DNA of 64,000 bases from Mycolicibacterium rhodesiae (GTDB lineage Bacteria; Actinomycetota; Actinomycetes; Mycobacteriales; Mycobacteriaceae). Shown here one piece after another: positions 50,864 through 60,858 of this stretch (positions are counted from its first letter, which is position 1; every line of letters begins with the position of its first letter). The DNA lies in contig NZ_MVIH01000007.1 in the NCBI RefSeq assembly GCF_002086695.1, positions 1 through 64,000 of the forward strand, given 5' to 3'. Under the pieces are notes generated by a model. The model did not search any database, was not told where the DNA came from, and saw only the letters and a list, made by a program, of their open reading frames with translations. The translations under genes were made by a program, and so were the position numbers.

Positions 50864-51337
50864 ATGGATCGCGACCGCGACGAGTCCGGCCGGCCCCGCA
50901 ATGCCAGGGCCCGCGACGCGCTCGGCCGACCACTGCCGCCGGGTGTGCAGGGGGAACCCCGCATTCCCGACGACCTCAGTCTCCCTCTCCCGCCTGCCGA
51001 AACCGTCGCCTACGCGCAGGATCTGCTCAGCCGAGGGCAGGCGTTCCACGCCCACGAAGTCTTCGAGGCGGCCTGGAAGAACGGCCCCGATCACGAGCGG
51101 CCGCTGTGGCAGGGGTTGGCCCAGTTTGCCGTCGGTGTCACCCACATCCAACGCGGCAATCGCGCGGGTGCCGCCGCCCTGCTGCGCCGGGCATCAGCGT
51201 TGCTGGCCGACGTTCCTGGCGCGCCCTACGGCATCGACATCGCCGGTCTGACCGCAACCGGTGCCGCGCTCGCAGACGATCTCACGGCAGGCGTCGAGAT
51301 CGGTCCGGAGCGGCTGCGGCCGCAGTTGACCTCGTGA
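50864..51337 (+). CDS. DUF309 domain protein
   Basis: The 157-residue protein has the DUF309 helical motif (QAFHAHEVFEAAWKNGP, then WQGLAQFAVGVTHIQRGN). The N-terminal tail is basic and Pro-rich. It begins 3 bases after ppc and is probably cotranscribed. The function of the family is unknown. Confidence 0.82.
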   Translation: MDRDRDESGRPRNARARDALGRPLPPGVQGEPRIPDDLSLPLPPAETVAYAQDLLSRGQAFHAHEVFEAAWKNGPDHERPLWQGLAQFAVGVTHIQRGNRAGAAALLRRASALLADVPGAPYGIDIAGLTATGAALADDLTAGVEIGPERLRPQLTS

Positions 51338-51373
51338 TGGAACCAACAGCTGGTCGATGGCGTCAAAACCGGT

Positions 51374-51493
51374 ATGACACAACCCGACTGCTCTCTGGAG
51401 AACACCGCCGAACTACTCGGACCGCTACCGCAGACCGCGGCGCAGGTGCTGGGCGATTGGTCGGGGACCGATCCCGGCGAGCCCTGGTGGTGA
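51374..51493 (+). CDS. possible 39-residue peptide
   Basis: A short frame encodes MTQPDCSLENTAELLGPLPQ and ends in EPWW. It lies in the 167-base gap between the DUF309 gene and the convergent P450 gene. No ribosome binding site is evident, and it could be a gene remnant. I see no known family. Confidence 0.25.
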   Translation: MTQPDCSLENTAELLGPLPQTAAQVLGDWSGTDPGEPWW

Positions 51494-51504
51494 CGCACTG
51501 ACGG

Positions 51505-52812
51505 CTAGCGCCTCGCTGCGACACCCAGGCTGACGGGTAGGCGTTTCACGCCGCGTAGCAACGTGCTGTCGTTGAGCGTCGGTTCGCCGTCCAGCGCGAG
51601 TGCTGGGAAGCGCCGAAGGAGGGCTTCCAAGCCGATGTTCAGTTCCAGGCGGGCAAGTGCTGCGCCGATGCAGACGTGAATGCCGGAACTGAAGCTGAGG
51701 TGTTCGCGGGCGTTGGCGCGGGTGGTGTCGAATTCGTGAGGACGCTCGAACAGCGCCGGATCGCGGTTGGCTCCGGCGATGAGCACGAACACTGCCTGCC
51801 CTTCGTCGATGGCGCAGCCCTCGATCTGCAGCCGCTTTGTCGCCACCCGCAACCCGATCTGGGCGACGGAATCGTAGCGAAGCGTCTCCTCAACTGCATT
51901 GGGCCAGCCTTCGGGATGCGCTTGCAGATGCGCCAGCTGTTCCGGATGCCGCAGGAGCGCGAGCACCGCGTTGCCGAATGCGTGTGTGGTGGTGATGAAT
52001 CCGGCGCCGAGGAGCAGGCCGGCGAACATCCTGACCTCGTCTTCGGTGAGGTCACTGTCGTGGAGGACGGCGGACAAGATGCTGTTGTCCGCGTCGCACA
52101 GCCGGAGTCGCTCGATATGTGCGGCGATGTAGCTTTCGAATTCGCGCAAGGCTACCGACGCGGTGTGGAAGTCGCTCCAGGCGGGGACGGTCGTGGTCAG
52201 TAGTTTGGCGGCCGGGTCGGCGAAGGCGTGCAGCGCCGGTATCTCCTCGCGGGGGACTCCCAGCATCTCGGCAATGACCTCGATGGGGATTCGGGCCGCG
52301 AAGGCGGCGACCAGATCGCAGTGCGACTGGCCGTCGAGATCGTCGAGCACCCGGTTGGTGATCTCGTGGATGCGGTCGTGAAGTCCGTCGATCGCTCGGG
52401 GCGTGAAGGCACGCGATACCAGGCGACGTAACCGGGTGTGGACAGGTGGATCCACTACCAAGAGCGACGGCGGCTCGACGGGATTCATCATGTCCGGAGC
52501 CGTCTTGGCGGCCAGCCACCGGACCGCACGAAGAGGAAACCGATCCTGAGGTTTGACGGTGCGGAATCGGTCGTCGCGCAGAACTGTTCGGACGATGTGC
52601 GCATCCGCGGTGACCCAACCGCTTCCGATCCCGGTAGACATCCGACCCCGCTGACGGATCTCCTCGATGAGGCGATAGGTGTTCTCGTGTCTACCGCTGT
52701 CGACGACAAGCCGGGCGAACGGGTCTCCGCGACGAGCGAGCAGTTTGAGCGCCGAACGAGCCAGTCCGTAATCCAACAACCAGTGCACCCGGGTTTTGAC
52801 GTGCAGGCCCAT
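51505..52812 (-). CDS. cytochrome P450, CYP140-like
   Basis: The 435-residue haem monooxygenase has the ExxR motif (VEETLRYDS) and the haem-binding segment FSSGIHVCIGAALARLEL with Cys381. The N-terminal part (PPSLLVVDPPVHTRLRRLVS) resembles M. tuberculosis CYP140A1. In the I-helix, AGFITTT has Ile273 where the acidic residue of AGxE/DTT is usual. Substrate is unknown. The gene starts 9 bases after the preceding small gene on the same strand, so it appears to be the last cistron of the pentose-phosphate operon. Confidence 0.92.
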   Translation of the reverse strand: MGLHVKTRVHWLLDYGLARSALKLLARRGDPFARLVVDSGRHENTYRLIEEIRQRGRMSTGIGSGWVTADAHIVRTVLRDDRFRTVKPQDRFPLRAVRWLAAKTAPDMMNPVEPPSLLVVDPPVHTRLRRLVSRAFTPRAIDGLHDRIHEITNRVLDDLDGQSHCDLVAAFAARIPIEVIAEMLGVPREEIPALHAFADPAAKLLTTTVPAWSDFHTASVALREFESYIAAHIERLRLCDADNSILSAVLHDSDLTEDEVRMFAGLLLGAGFITTTHAFGNAVLALLRHPEQLAHLQAHPEGWPNAVEETLRYDSVAQIGLRVATKRLQIEGCAIDEGQAVFVLIAGANRDPALFERPHEFDTTRANAREHLSFSSGIHVCIGAALARLELNIGLEALLRRFPALALDGEPTLNDSTLLRGVKRLPVSLGVAARR

Positions 52813-52821
52813 GGTGACGCG

Positions 52822-53208
52822 CTAGCGGCCCTGGCGACGTATCGCGCTGACCACCCCGCGGATGGCCGACTCGGTGGCGGCCAGCGGTGAGATCACGGCT
52901 TCCCCGACGCCCACGATGCGTTCGACGCGCTCGACGATCACTTCCATGCGTGCGACCACCGCGTCGAGCCGGGGCGCCAGCTCGTCGATGCGGCCCAGCG
53001 TGGAGTTGAACACGACGAGGGTCTCCTCGAAATACTCGAGGGTGCCGTTCATTCCGCTCATCGTCTTGTTCAGGTCGGTGAGCGCCTCGCTCATCCCGGA
53101 CAGGATGGTGTCGAGTTGGTCGACGGTCACGTCGGCGTTGAGCGCCGCCTGGGCCAGGGTCTTGATCCGGTCCCGGCCAGACCGTGGCGGGGGCGGCTTG
53201 TCAACCAT
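52822..53208 (-). CDS. conserved hypothetical protein (Rv1444c-like)
   Basis: This 128-residue protein is a long amphipathic helix with coiled-coil character (DQLDTILSGMSEALTDLNKT; ELAPRLDAVVARMEVIVERV). The head is Pro-rich and basic (MVDKPPPPRSGRDR) and there is no membrane segment. The ATG at 53208 follows the pgl stop by 4 bases. A gene of this kind follows pgl in M. tuberculosis. Its function is unknown. Confidence 0.8.
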   Translation of the reverse strand: MVDKPPPPRSGRDRIKTLAQAALNADVTVDQLDTILSGMSEALTDLNKTMSGMNGTLEYFEETLVVFNSTLGRIDELAPRLDAVVARMEVIVERVERIVGVGEAVISPLAATESAIRGVVSAIRRQGR

Positions 53209-53212
53209 GGGC

Positions 53213-53956
53213 TCAGTCTTGCAGCTTGCTGGCCGCCTCGGTGTCGAGAAGCCAAACCGTGGCCTCCCGGCCTTTCGCGCCGGCCGCCGGCCAGTCGGCG
53301 GGCTTGGCGCCCCCGACGGCTTCGGCCACCGCCTCGGCCTTGCCCTCACCCGATACCACCAGCCACACCTCCCGTGACCGATTCACGGCGGGCAGGGTCA
53401 GCGTGATCCGCCGGGGCGGCGGCTTGGGGGAGTCCTCCACGCCGACCACCAGCCGCTTGGTCTCCGCGACCGCCGAGGTGTGCGGGAACAGTGAGTTGAT
53501 GTGGCCCTCCGGCCCCATTCCGAGCAGGTGCACGTCGAACACCGGTGTGGGTTCGCCCGGTCCGGCGTTGGCGGCAAGCACACTCTCATAGGCCAGCGCC
53601 GCGGCGTCGAGGTCGTCGCCGAATTCGCCGTCGCTGGCGGCCATCGGGTGCACGTTGCTGTCCGGGATGTCGATGTGGTCGAGCAGCGCCTCGCGGGCCT
53701 GCTTGTCGTTGCGCTCGTCGTCGTCGGCGGGGACGTAGCGTTCGTCGCCCCAGAAGACGTGCACCTTCGACCAGTCGATTGCCTCGTCGTGCGCGCCGAC
53801 ATGCTTCAGCAGGTTGATTCCCGTTCCGCCGCCCGTCAATACGACGAACGCCTGCCCGCGCGCGGCGACGGCGGCGGTGATCGCGAGGACCAGGCGGTCG
53901 CCGACCGCAGCCACCAAAGCGGCGGTATCGGGATAGGTCTCGATTATTTCGGTCAT
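53213..53956 (-). CDS. pgl: 6-phosphogluconolactonase
   Basis: Pgl (DevB) hydrolyses 6-phosphogluconolactone in the oxidative pentose phosphate pathway. The 247-residue protein has [35 protein letters not shown] and [19 protein letters not shown] 53956 gives the family N-terminus [18 protein letters not shown]. It lies 25 bases after opcA. Confidence 0.95.
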   Translation of the reverse strand: MTEIIETYPDTAALVAAVGDRLVLAITAAVAARGQAFVVLTGGGTGINLLKHVGAHDEAIDWSKVHVFWGDERYVPADDDERNDKQAREALLDHIDIPDSNVHPMAASDGEFGDDLDAAALAYESVLAANAGPGEPTPVFDVHLLGMGPEGHINSLFPHTSAVAETKRLVVGVEDSPKPPPRRITLTLPAVNRSREVWLVVSGEGKAEAVAEAVGGAKPADWPAAGAKGREATVWLLDTEAASKLQD

Positions 53957-53981
53957 ACCGCGACCTTTCGCATCGACTGGG

Positions 53982-54893
53982 CTAGACGTATTGCACCTTC
54001 TCAATACCCGCCAATGCCTCGTGGTAAATCTCGTCGGCGTCCAGCCGGCGGAGATCCTCGGCGAGGCACTCCCGAGTCTCCCGCCGCGGCAGCGGCAGCA
54101 GTGCTTCCGGGCGGTCGGTGCGGGTCAGGGTGGCGGTCACCCCGTCCTGCGGGCGTGCCAGTGTCACGGTCTCGGAGGCGCGCACCAACTCGACCTTCAA
54201 ATCGCCGACGGCGCGTGTCACGGTGCCGTCGATCCGGCTGGCCAGCCAGCCCGCCAGGATGTCGAGGGCCGGCTCGTCCTTCAACCCGGACACCAACGCC
54301 GACGTCAGCGGCTCGTATGGCGCCTGGTCCACCGCCGACGCGAGCAGCGCGCGCCAGTAGGTGATCCGGCTCCACGCCAGGTCGGTGTCGCCGTCGGTGT
54401 AGCCCTTCAGCCTGCTCTTGATCGCAGCCAGCGGATCTTCCGTCCCGGTGGCATCGGTGATACGGCGAATCGCCAAGCGGCCCAACGGATCTTCGGCGGG
54501 ATTGGCAGGCGCGACGCCCGGCCACCACGCTACTACCGGGGTGTCGGGCAGCAAGAAGGGCAGCACCACACTGCTGGCGTGGTTGGACAGCGGACCGGAG
54601 ATGCGCAGCACCACCACCTCGCCCGCACCGGCGTCGGCGCCCACCCGGAGCTGACCGTCCAGCCGCGCATCGCTGGCCAGCCGGTCCGCGGGGACCACCA
54701 CGATGATGCGGCAGGGATGTTCCCGGCTCGCCGCCACCGCCGCCTCGATGGAGTCCTCCACCCGGGCCTCGGTGTCGGGTGCAACCACCAACGTCAGCAC
54801 CCGGCCCAGCGTGATCGCCCCGCCCTCTTCACGCAGCGAGGTGATCTTCTTGTTGAGCGCGTTCGTCGTCGTATCGGGCAGGTCGACAATCAC
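53982..54893 (-). CDS. opcA: glucose-6-phosphate dehydrogenase assembly protein OpcA
   Basis: OpcA is needed for assembly or activity of the mycobacterial and cyanobacterial glucose-6-phosphate dehydrogenase. The 303-residue protein has the conserved [20 protein letters not shown] and [10 protein letters not shown] segments. GTG 54893 overlaps the zwf stop (TAGTG) and has GGAGG 8 bases upstream. It gives [10 protein letters not shown] as in M. tuberculosis. ATG 54908 would add five residues. Confidence 0.95.
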   Translation of the reverse strand: MIVDLPDTTTNALNKKITSLREEGGAITLGRVLTLVVAPDTEARVEDSIEAAVAASREHPCRIIVVVPADRLASDARLDGQLRVGADAGAGEVVVLRISGPLSNHASSVVLPFLLPDTPVVAWWPGVAPANPAEDPLGRLAIRRITDATGTEDPLAAIKSRLKGYTDGDTDLAWSRITYWRALLASAVDQAPYEPLTSALVSGLKDEPALDILAGWLASRIDGTVTRAVGDLKVELVRASETVTLARPQDGVTATLTRTDRPEALLPLPRRETRECLAEDLRRLDADEIYHEALAGIEKVQYV

Positions 54894-56458
54894 TAGGGAC
54901 GCCTCCATTCGCGACCGGACCGCTGCAGCATCTCGAATGCCGAGTCGGGCCCCCAGGTGCCCGACTCGTAGGGATCCGGCTTACCGTGGGACGCCCAGTA
55001 ATCCAGCACGGGATCCAGGATCTCCCAGGACAATTCGACCTCGGCATTGCCTGGGAACAACGACGGCTCGCCGAGCAGGACGTCGAGGATGAGCCGCTCG
55101 TAGGCCTCCGGTGAATCCTCGGCGAAGGCTGAGCCGTAGGAGAAGTCCATGTTGACGTCGCGGACCTCCATGGCACTGCCGGGCACCTTCGACCCGAAGC
55201 GCAGTGTGATGCCCTCGTCCGGCTGGACGCGGATCACCAACGCGTTCTTGCCCAGTTCCTCGGTCATCGTCGCGTCGAACGGCAGGTGGGGGGCCCGGCG
55301 GAACACCAGCGCCACCTCGGTTACCCTGCGGCCCAACCGTTTTCCCGTCCTCAGATAGAACGGCACGCCAGCCCAGCGCCGGGTGTCGACATCGAGGGTG
55401 ATCGCGGCGAAGGTCTCGGTGGTGGACGTCTTGGAGAAGCCCTCCTCGTCGAGCAGTCCGACGACCTTCTCGCCACCCTGCCACCCCGCGGTGTATTGGC
55501 CGCGTGAGGACGTGGCGTCCAGCGGTCGAGCCAGCGAGGTCGCCGAAAGCACCTTGATCTTCTCGGCTTTCACCTCGTCCGGGTGGAAGCTGACCGGCTC
55601 TTCCATCGCGGTGAGCGCCAGCAGCTGCAGCAGGTGGTTCTGGATGACGTCGCGGGCCGCTCCGATTCCGTCATAGTAGCCGCCGCGACCGCCAAGGCCG
55701 ATGTCCTCGGCCATCGTGATCTGCACACTGTCGACGTAATGGTTGTTCCAGATCGGCTCGAACAATTCGTTGGCGAAGCGCAGCGCCAGAATGTTCTGCA
55801 CCGTCTCCTTGCCCAGGTAGTGGTCGATGCGGAACACCGACTCTTCGGGGAAGACGCTGTTGACCACCTGGTTGAGCTCGATCGCGCTCTGCAGGTCATG
55901 GCCGAACGGCTTCTCGATGACCACCCGGCTCCAGCGGCCCTCCTGCTGGCGGGCCAGCCCGGACTTCTTCAGCTGCTCGCACACCACCGGGAAGGCTTTC
56001 GGCGGAATCGACAGGTAGAAGGCGTGATTGCCGCCGGTGCCGCGTTCCACATCGAGCTTCTCCAGCGTTTCGGCCAGCCGCCCGAATGACGCCTCATCGT
56101 CGAAGGAGCCCTGGACGAACCGGAAGCCCTCGGCCAGCCGGTCCCACACCTCTTGACGAAACGGGGTGCGGGCGTGCTGGCAGACCGCGTCGTGCACGAT
56201 CGCGCCGAAATCCTCGTCCGCCCAGTCCCGCCGAGCGAAACCGACCAGCGAGAACGACGGCGGCAACAGGCCGCGGTTGGCCAGGTCGTAGATCGCCGGC
56301 ATCAGCTTCTTGCGGGCCAGATCTCCGGTCACACCGAAGATCACCACCCCGCAGGGGCCGGCGATCATCGGCATCCGCTTGTCCCGCTTGTCGCGCAGCG
56401 GGTTGTGCCAGCTGGTCGGGGCGGGCGCTACCACCCCAGGTACCGGACGGTCCGTCAT
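54893..56458 (-). CDS. zwf: glucose-6-phosphate dehydrogenase
   Basis: Zwf oxidises glucose-6-phosphate and produces NADPH, or reduced F420-independent equivalents through NADP. The 521-residue protein has the nucleotide motif [19 protein letters not shown] and the substrate/catalytic motif [13 protein letters not shown]. The EKPFGHD segment is also present. The ATG overlaps the tal stop (ATGA) and the stop overlaps the opcA start. The order tkt-tal-zwf-opcA-pgl is the standard actinobacterial operon. Confidence 0.97.
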   Translation of the reverse strand: MTDRPVPGVVAPAPTSWHNPLRDKRDKRMPMIAGPCGVVIFGVTGDLARKKLMPAIYDLANRGLLPPSFSLVGFARRDWADEDFGAIVHDAVCQHARTPFRQEVWDRLAEGFRFVQGSFDDEASFGRLAETLEKLDVERGTGGNHAFYLSIPPKAFPVVCEQLKKSGLARQQEGRWSRVVIEKPFGHDLQSAIELNQVVNSVFPEESVFRIDHYLGKETVQNILALRFANELFEPIWNNHYVDSVQITMAEDIGLGGRGGYYDGIGAARDVIQNHLLQLLALTAMEEPVSFHPDEVKAEKIKVLSATSLARPLDATSSRGQYTAGWQGGEKVVGLLDEEGFSKTSTTETFAAITLDVDTRRWAGVPFYLRTGKRLGRRVTEVALVFRRAPHLPFDATMTEELGKNALVIRVQPDEGITLRFGSKVPGSAMEVRDVNMDFSYGSAFAEDSPEAYERLILDVLLGEPSLFPGNAEVELSWEILDPVLDYWASHGKPDPYESGTWGPDSAFEMLQRSGREWRRP

Positions 56459-57573
56459 TTGGCCGCGGCGTTGAGCTGTTCCTGCGTGGCGTCGATCAGT
56501 TCCTGCCAAGACTTCTCGAACTTGTCGACGCCCTCGTCCTCCAGGACCAGGAACACGTCACGCAGGTCGATGCCGATGGCGTCGAGTTTGTCGAACACCT
56601 CCTGCGACGCGGCCGCGGTGCCGGTGATCGTGTCGCCGGTGACGACGCCGTGGTCGGCCACTGCGTCCATCGTCTTCTCCGGCATGGTGTTCACCGTGTT
56701 CGGGGCGACCAGCTCGGTGACGTAGAGGGTGTCGGAGTAGTCGGGATTCTTGACACCGGTGGACGCCCACAACGGACGCTGGACCCGGGCGCCGGCATCG
56801 GCCAGGGCGCTGAAGCGGTCGCCGCCGAGGAACACCTCTTCGTAGGCGGCGTACGCCAGCCGCGCGTTGGCAACCCCGGCCTGGCCGCGCAACGCCAGTG
56901 CCTCATCGGAGCCGATCTTCTCGAGCCGCTTGTCGATCTCGGTGTCCACCCGGGAGACGAAGAACGAGGCGACAGAGTGGATCTTGGACAGGTCATGGCC
57001 GGCTTCCTTGGCCTTCTCCAGGCCCTGCAGGTAGGCGTCCATCACCAGCCGGTAGCGCTCCACGGAGAAGATCAAGGTCACGTTGACCGAGATGCCTTCG
57101 GCCAGAACCGATGCGATGGCAGGCACGCCAGCTTCGGTGGCCGGGATCTTGATCAGCAGATTGGGCCGGTCGACGATCTTCCACAATTCGATGGCCTGCA
57201 GGATCGTCTTGTCGGTGTCGTGGGCCAGGCGCGGGTCGACCTCGATCGAGACCCGGCCGTCGACGCCGTCGGAGGCCTCCCATTGCGGCCGCAGCACGTC
57301 GCACGCTTCCCGGACGTCGTCGGTGGTGACGGTGCGGATCGTGGCGTCGACGTCGGCGCCACGCTCGGCGAGCTCGGAAACCTGTGCGTCGTAAGCGTTT
57401 CCGTGCGACAACGCAGCCTGGAAGATCGACGGGTTGGTGGTGACCCCGACCACGCTGCGGGTGTCGATCAGCTCCTGCAGGTTGCCCGACCGCAGCCGGT
57501 CCCGGGACAGATCGTCGAGCCAGACGGACACACCGGCCGCGGAGAGTGCTGCGAGGTTGGGATTCTGTGCCAT
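56455..57573 (-). CDS. tal: transaldolase
   Basis: Transaldolase transfers dihydroxyacetone units between sugar phosphates. The 372-residue protein has [28 protein letters not shown] and the Schiff-base Lys142 in [12 protein letters not shown]. It is the long actinobacterial type. It lies 27 bases after tkt. Confidence 0.97.
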   Translation of the reverse strand: MAQNPNLAALSAAGVSVWLDDLSRDRLRSGNLQELIDTRSVVGVTTNPSIFQAALSHGNAYDAQVSELAERGADVDATIRTVTTDDVREACDVLRPQWEASDGVDGRVSIEVDPRLAHDTDKTILQAIELWKIVDRPNLLIKIPATEAGVPAIASVLAEGISVNVTLIFSVERYRLVMDAYLQGLEKAKEAGHDLSKIHSVASFFVSRVDTEIDKRLEKIGSDEALALRGQAGVANARLAYAAYEEVFLGGDRFSALADAGARVQRPLWASTGVKNPDYSDTLYVTELVAPNTVNTMPEKTMDAVADHGVVTGDTITGTAAASQEVFDKLDAIGIDLRDVFLVLEDEGVDKFEKSWQELIDATQEQLNAAAK

Positions 57574-57600
57574 GACGTTCCCTTCAGTTGGTCGTGCGGG

Positions 57601-59694
57601 TTAGTTGTCGATCACGCGTTCCGCGGCGTCGGCGACGGCTTCGGCGGTGAACCCGAACTCGCGGAACAGGGTCTTGTCGTCGGCGGATTCGCCGTAGTGC
57701 TCGATGGAGATGATCTCGCCGGTGTCGCCGACGAACCGGTACCAGCTCTGCGCAACCCCGGCTTCCACCGCGACCCGGGCCGACACGTCGGGCGGGAGGA
57801 CGCTGTCGCGGTATTCCTGCGGTTGCGAGTTGAACCATTCGACACACGGCATCGACACCACGTAGGCGTTGATGTCCTTGGCGGCCAACAGCTTCTGGGC
57901 CTCCACCGCCAGCTGAAGTTCAGAGCCCGTCGCGATGATGATCACGTCGGCGTCATCGGCCGGATTGCCACCGCCCAGGACGTAGCCACCTTTCTGGACA
58001 CCCTCGGCGCTGGCGCCCTCCAGTACCGGAATGCCCTGGCGGGTCAGGATGAAACCGACCGGCCCGGCGCCGTTGCCCCGGGCGATGATGCTGCGCCAGG
58101 CGTATGCGGTCTCGTTCGGATCGCCGGGACGCACCACCGACAGCTTCGGGATCGCCCGCAGCGCGGCCAGATGCTCGATCGGCTGGTGGGTGGGGCCGTC
58201 CTCACCCAGGCCGATCGAGTCGTGCGTCCAGATGTAGATGGTGTCGATGTCCATCAGCGAGGCCAGTCGCACCGAGGCCCGCATGTAGTCGGAGAACTGC
58301 AGGAACGTGCCGCCGAAGGCGCGGGTCGGCCCGTGCAGCACGATGCCGGACAGGATCGCACCCATCGCGTGCTCGCGGATCCCGAAGTGCAGCACCCGGC
58401 CGTACCAGTCCGCGGTGAAGTCCTCGGTGGAGATCGACGGCGGCCCGAACGACTTGGCGCCCTTGATCGTGGTGTTGTTGCTGCCCGCCAGATCGGCTGA
58501 GCCACCCCACAATTCGGGCAGCTTCGGCGCGACGTCGTTGAGCACCTGGCCGAAGGCGGCGCGGGTGGCGACCGCTTTGGAGCCCGGCTCCCAGTAGGTG
58601 ATGTCGGAATCCCAGCCGTCGGGCAGCTCTTCGGCGGTCAGCCGGTCCAGCAGCGCTTTGCGCTCCGGTTCGCGCTGCGCCCAGGCGTCGAAGTCGCCCT
58701 GCCACTTCTGGTGCGCCTCGCGTCCGCGGTCGACGAGCTTGCGGGTGTGCGCGATGACCTCGTCGTGCACCTCGAACTTCTTGTCGGGGTCGAAACCGAG
58801 GACCTTCTTGGTGGCGGCCACCTCGTCGTCGCCGAGCGCGGAGCCGTGCACGCCACCGGTGTTCATCTTGGTCGGAGCCGGATAGCCGATGATGGTCCGG
58901 ACCGCGATGAACGACGGCTTGTCGGTGACCTTCTTGGCCTCGGCGATGGCGGCTTCGATCCCGACGACGTTCTCGCCGCCCTCGACCTCTTGCACGTGCC
59001 AGCCGTAGGCGCGGTAGCGGGCCGGGACATCCTCGCTCAATGCGATGTCGGTGTTGTGCTCGATCGAGATCTTGTTGTGGTCGTAGAACACGATGAGGTT
59101 GCCCAGCTGCTGGGTGCCCGCCAGCGACGACGCCTCGCTGGTGATGCCCTCTTCGATGTCACCGTCGGAGGCGATGACGTAGATGTAGTGGTCGAACGGG
59201 CTGGTGCCGGCCGGCGCGTCGGGGTCGAACAGGCCGCGCTCGTACCGTGCGGCCATCGCCATGCCCACCGCGGAGGCAAGCCCCTGACCCAGCGGGCCGG
59301 TGGTGATCTCCACCCCGGGGGTGTGGCGGAACTCCGGGTGGCCCGGGGTTTTCGAGCCCCAGGTGCGCAGCGACTCGATGTCGGAGAGCTCCAGGCCGAA
59401 CCCGCCCATGTACAGCTGCAGGTACAGCGTCAGGCTGCTGTGCCCGCAGGACAGGATGAACCGGTCGCGACCCAGCCAGTGGGTGTCGCTCGGATCGTGC
59501 CGCATCACCCGCTGGAACAGCGTGTACGCCAGCGGAGCCAGGCTCATGGCGGTTCCCGGGTGGCCGTTGCCGACCTTCTGCACCGCGTCGGCAGCCAGGA
59601 CCCGGACCGTATCGACGGCCTTGGAATCGATTGGCGTCCAATCGTCCGGGTGGTGGGGCTCGGTCAGCGTGGCGATCTCTTCGACAGTGGTCAC
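57601..59694 (-). CDS. tkt: transketolase
   Basis: Transketolase moves two-carbon units with thiamine diphosphate. The 697-residue protein has GNGHPGTAMSLAPLAYTLFQ and the cofactor motif ASDGDIEEG ending in FYDHNKI. The pyrimidine-domain segment is YIWTHDSIGLGEDGPTHQPI. GTG 59694 is preceded by AGGAG at 8 bases. It is the first gene of the minus-strand operon that runs through tal, zwf, opcA, pgl and the small helical protein to the P450. Confidence 0.97.
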   Translation of the reverse strand: MTTVEEIATLTEPHHPDDWTPIDSKAVDTVRVLAADAVQKVGNGHPGTAMSLAPLAYTLFQRVMRHDPSDTHWLGRDRFILSCGHSSLTLYLQLYMGGFGLELSDIESLRTWGSKTPGHPEFRHTPGVEITTGPLGQGLASAVGMAMAARYERGLFDPDAPAGTSPFDHYIYVIASDGDIEEGITSEASSLAGTQQLGNLIVFYDHNKISIEHNTDIALSEDVPARYRAYGWHVQEVEGGENVVGIEAAIAEAKKVTDKPSFIAVRTIIGYPAPTKMNTGGVHGSALGDDEVAATKKVLGFDPDKKFEVHDEVIAHTRKLVDRGREAHQKWQGDFDAWAQREPERKALLDRLTAEELPDGWDSDITYWEPGSKAVATRAAFGQVLNDVAPKLPELWGGSADLAGSNNTTIKGAKSFGPPSISTEDFTADWYGRVLHFGIREHAMGAILSGIVLHGPTRAFGGTFLQFSDYMRASVRLASLMDIDTIYIWTHDSIGLGEDGPTHQPIEHLAALRAIPKLSVVRPGDPNETAYAWRSIIARGNGAGPVGFILTRQGIPVLEGASAEGVQKGGYVLGGGNPADDADVIIIATGSELQLAVEAQKLLAAKDINAYVVSMPCVEWFNSQPQEYRDSVLPPDVSARVAVEAGVAQSWYRFVGDTGEIISIEHYGESADDKTLFREFGFTAEAVADAAERVIDN

Positions 59695-59928
59695 AAACTC
59701 GCTCCTGGCTTAGTCAAAACGCGGCAAGCTGGGGTGGTCCTCTTCACCCTAGTGCTGCAAGGTAGGTGGCTGCATAGTGCTGCTACCAGCGTTACCCGCA
59801 GGTGAAGCTCTACACATGGAACTGTGTCATCACGGTGGAATCGCCGTGAATCGACCCGTCGGTGTCGTGAGCCGTTCGCGGCCGACTACCATCGCTTGTA
59901 GTAGATCGTCGGGTCAGGAGTCAGTTGC
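59695..59928. other. divergent intergenic region between tkt and ctaB
   Basis: The 234 bases hold the ribosome binding sites of both genes and short inverted repeats (ACACA/TGTGT at 59812-59827; CACGG/CCGTG at 59831-59848). I see no gene and no clear promoter hexamers. Some mycobacteria carry a PE_PGRS gene at this place; none is present here. Confidence 0.5.
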
Positions 59929-60858
59929 GTGAGAGTTCGCGAAGTGCACCTCGTTGACGGGGCGCCCATTCGGTTCCGCGACAGGCTGCTGGGATACCTG
60001 GCACTGACCAAGCCGCGGGTCATAGAGCTGCTGCTCGTCACCACCATTCCGGCCATGCTGTTGGCCGGCCGCGGCACCGTCGACCTGCCCCTGATCCTCA
60101 ACACCCTGTTCGGCGGTCTGCTCGCGGCGGCCGGTGCGAACACGCTGAACTGTGTGGCCGATGCCGACATCGACAAGGTGATGAAGCGCACCGAACGGCG
60201 GCCGCTGGCCCGGGCCACCGTGCCCCGCAGCCACGCCCTGGTGTTCGGGCTGACGCTGTCGGTCGGGTCGTTCTTCTGGCTGTGGTGGACCACCAACCTG
60301 CTCTCGGCGCACCTGGCCGCCGCGACGATCGCGTTCTACGTGCTCGTCTACACCCTGCTGTTGAAGCGTCGGACCTCGCAGAACGTGGTGTGGGGTGGGG
60401 CGGCCGGCTGCATGCCGGTGATGATCGGATGGTCGGCCGTCACCGACACGATCGGCTGGCAGGCGCTGGTGATGTTCGCGATCATCTTCTTCTGGACGCC
60501 GCCGCACACCTGGGCGCTGGCCATGAAGTACAAGGACGATTACCGCGCCGCGGGCGTGCCCATGCTGCCGGTGGTGGCCACCGAATTGCAGGTCACCAAG
60601 CAGATCCTGATCTACACCTGGCTGACCGTGATCGCCACGCTGGCGCTTGCGCCTGCCGCAGGCTGGCTGTACGGCTCGGTGGCCGCACTGGCCGGGGCCT
60701 GGTTCCTGATCATGGCGCACCGGCTGCACGCCGGCGTGCGCCGCGGCAACCCGGTCAAGCCGCTGCGCCTGTTCCTGCAGTCGAACAACTACCTGGCGCT
60801 GGTGTTCGTCGCGCTGGCCGTCGACTCGGCGCTGGCGCTGCCGACACTGTTCAGCTAG
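59929..60858 (+). CDS. ctaB: protoheme IX farnesyltransferase (heme O synthase)
   Basis: CtaB adds a farnesyl group to heme b to give heme O for cytochrome oxidase. The 309-residue membrane protein has about nine helices. The first Asp-rich motif lies in [20 protein letters not shown] and the second in [19 protein letters not shown] 59929 follows AGGAG by 8 bases. Its stop overlaps the qor stop by 4 bases (CTAG). Confidence 0.96.
   Translation: MRVREVHLVDGAPIRFRDRLLGYLALTKPRVIELLLVTTIPAMLLAGRGTVDLPLILNTLFGGLLAAAGANTLNCVADADIDKVMKRTERRPLARATVPRSHALVFGLTLSVGSFFWLWWTTNLLSAHLAAATIAFYVLVYTLLLKRRTSQNVVWGGAAGCMPVMIGWSAVTDTIGWQALVMFAIIFFWTPPHTWALAMKYKDDYRAAGVPMLPVVATELQVTKQILIYTWLTVIATLALAPAAGWLYGSVAALAGAWFLIMAHRLHAGVRRGNPVKPLRLFLQSNNYLALVFVALAVDSALALPTLFS

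Noticed and set aside
56086..58500. An 804-codon plus-strand frame opposite zwf, tal and tkt
   Set aside because: Composition is shadow-like (repeated GVGV/HQV patterns), while the minus strand encodes intact enzymes with all active-site residues.
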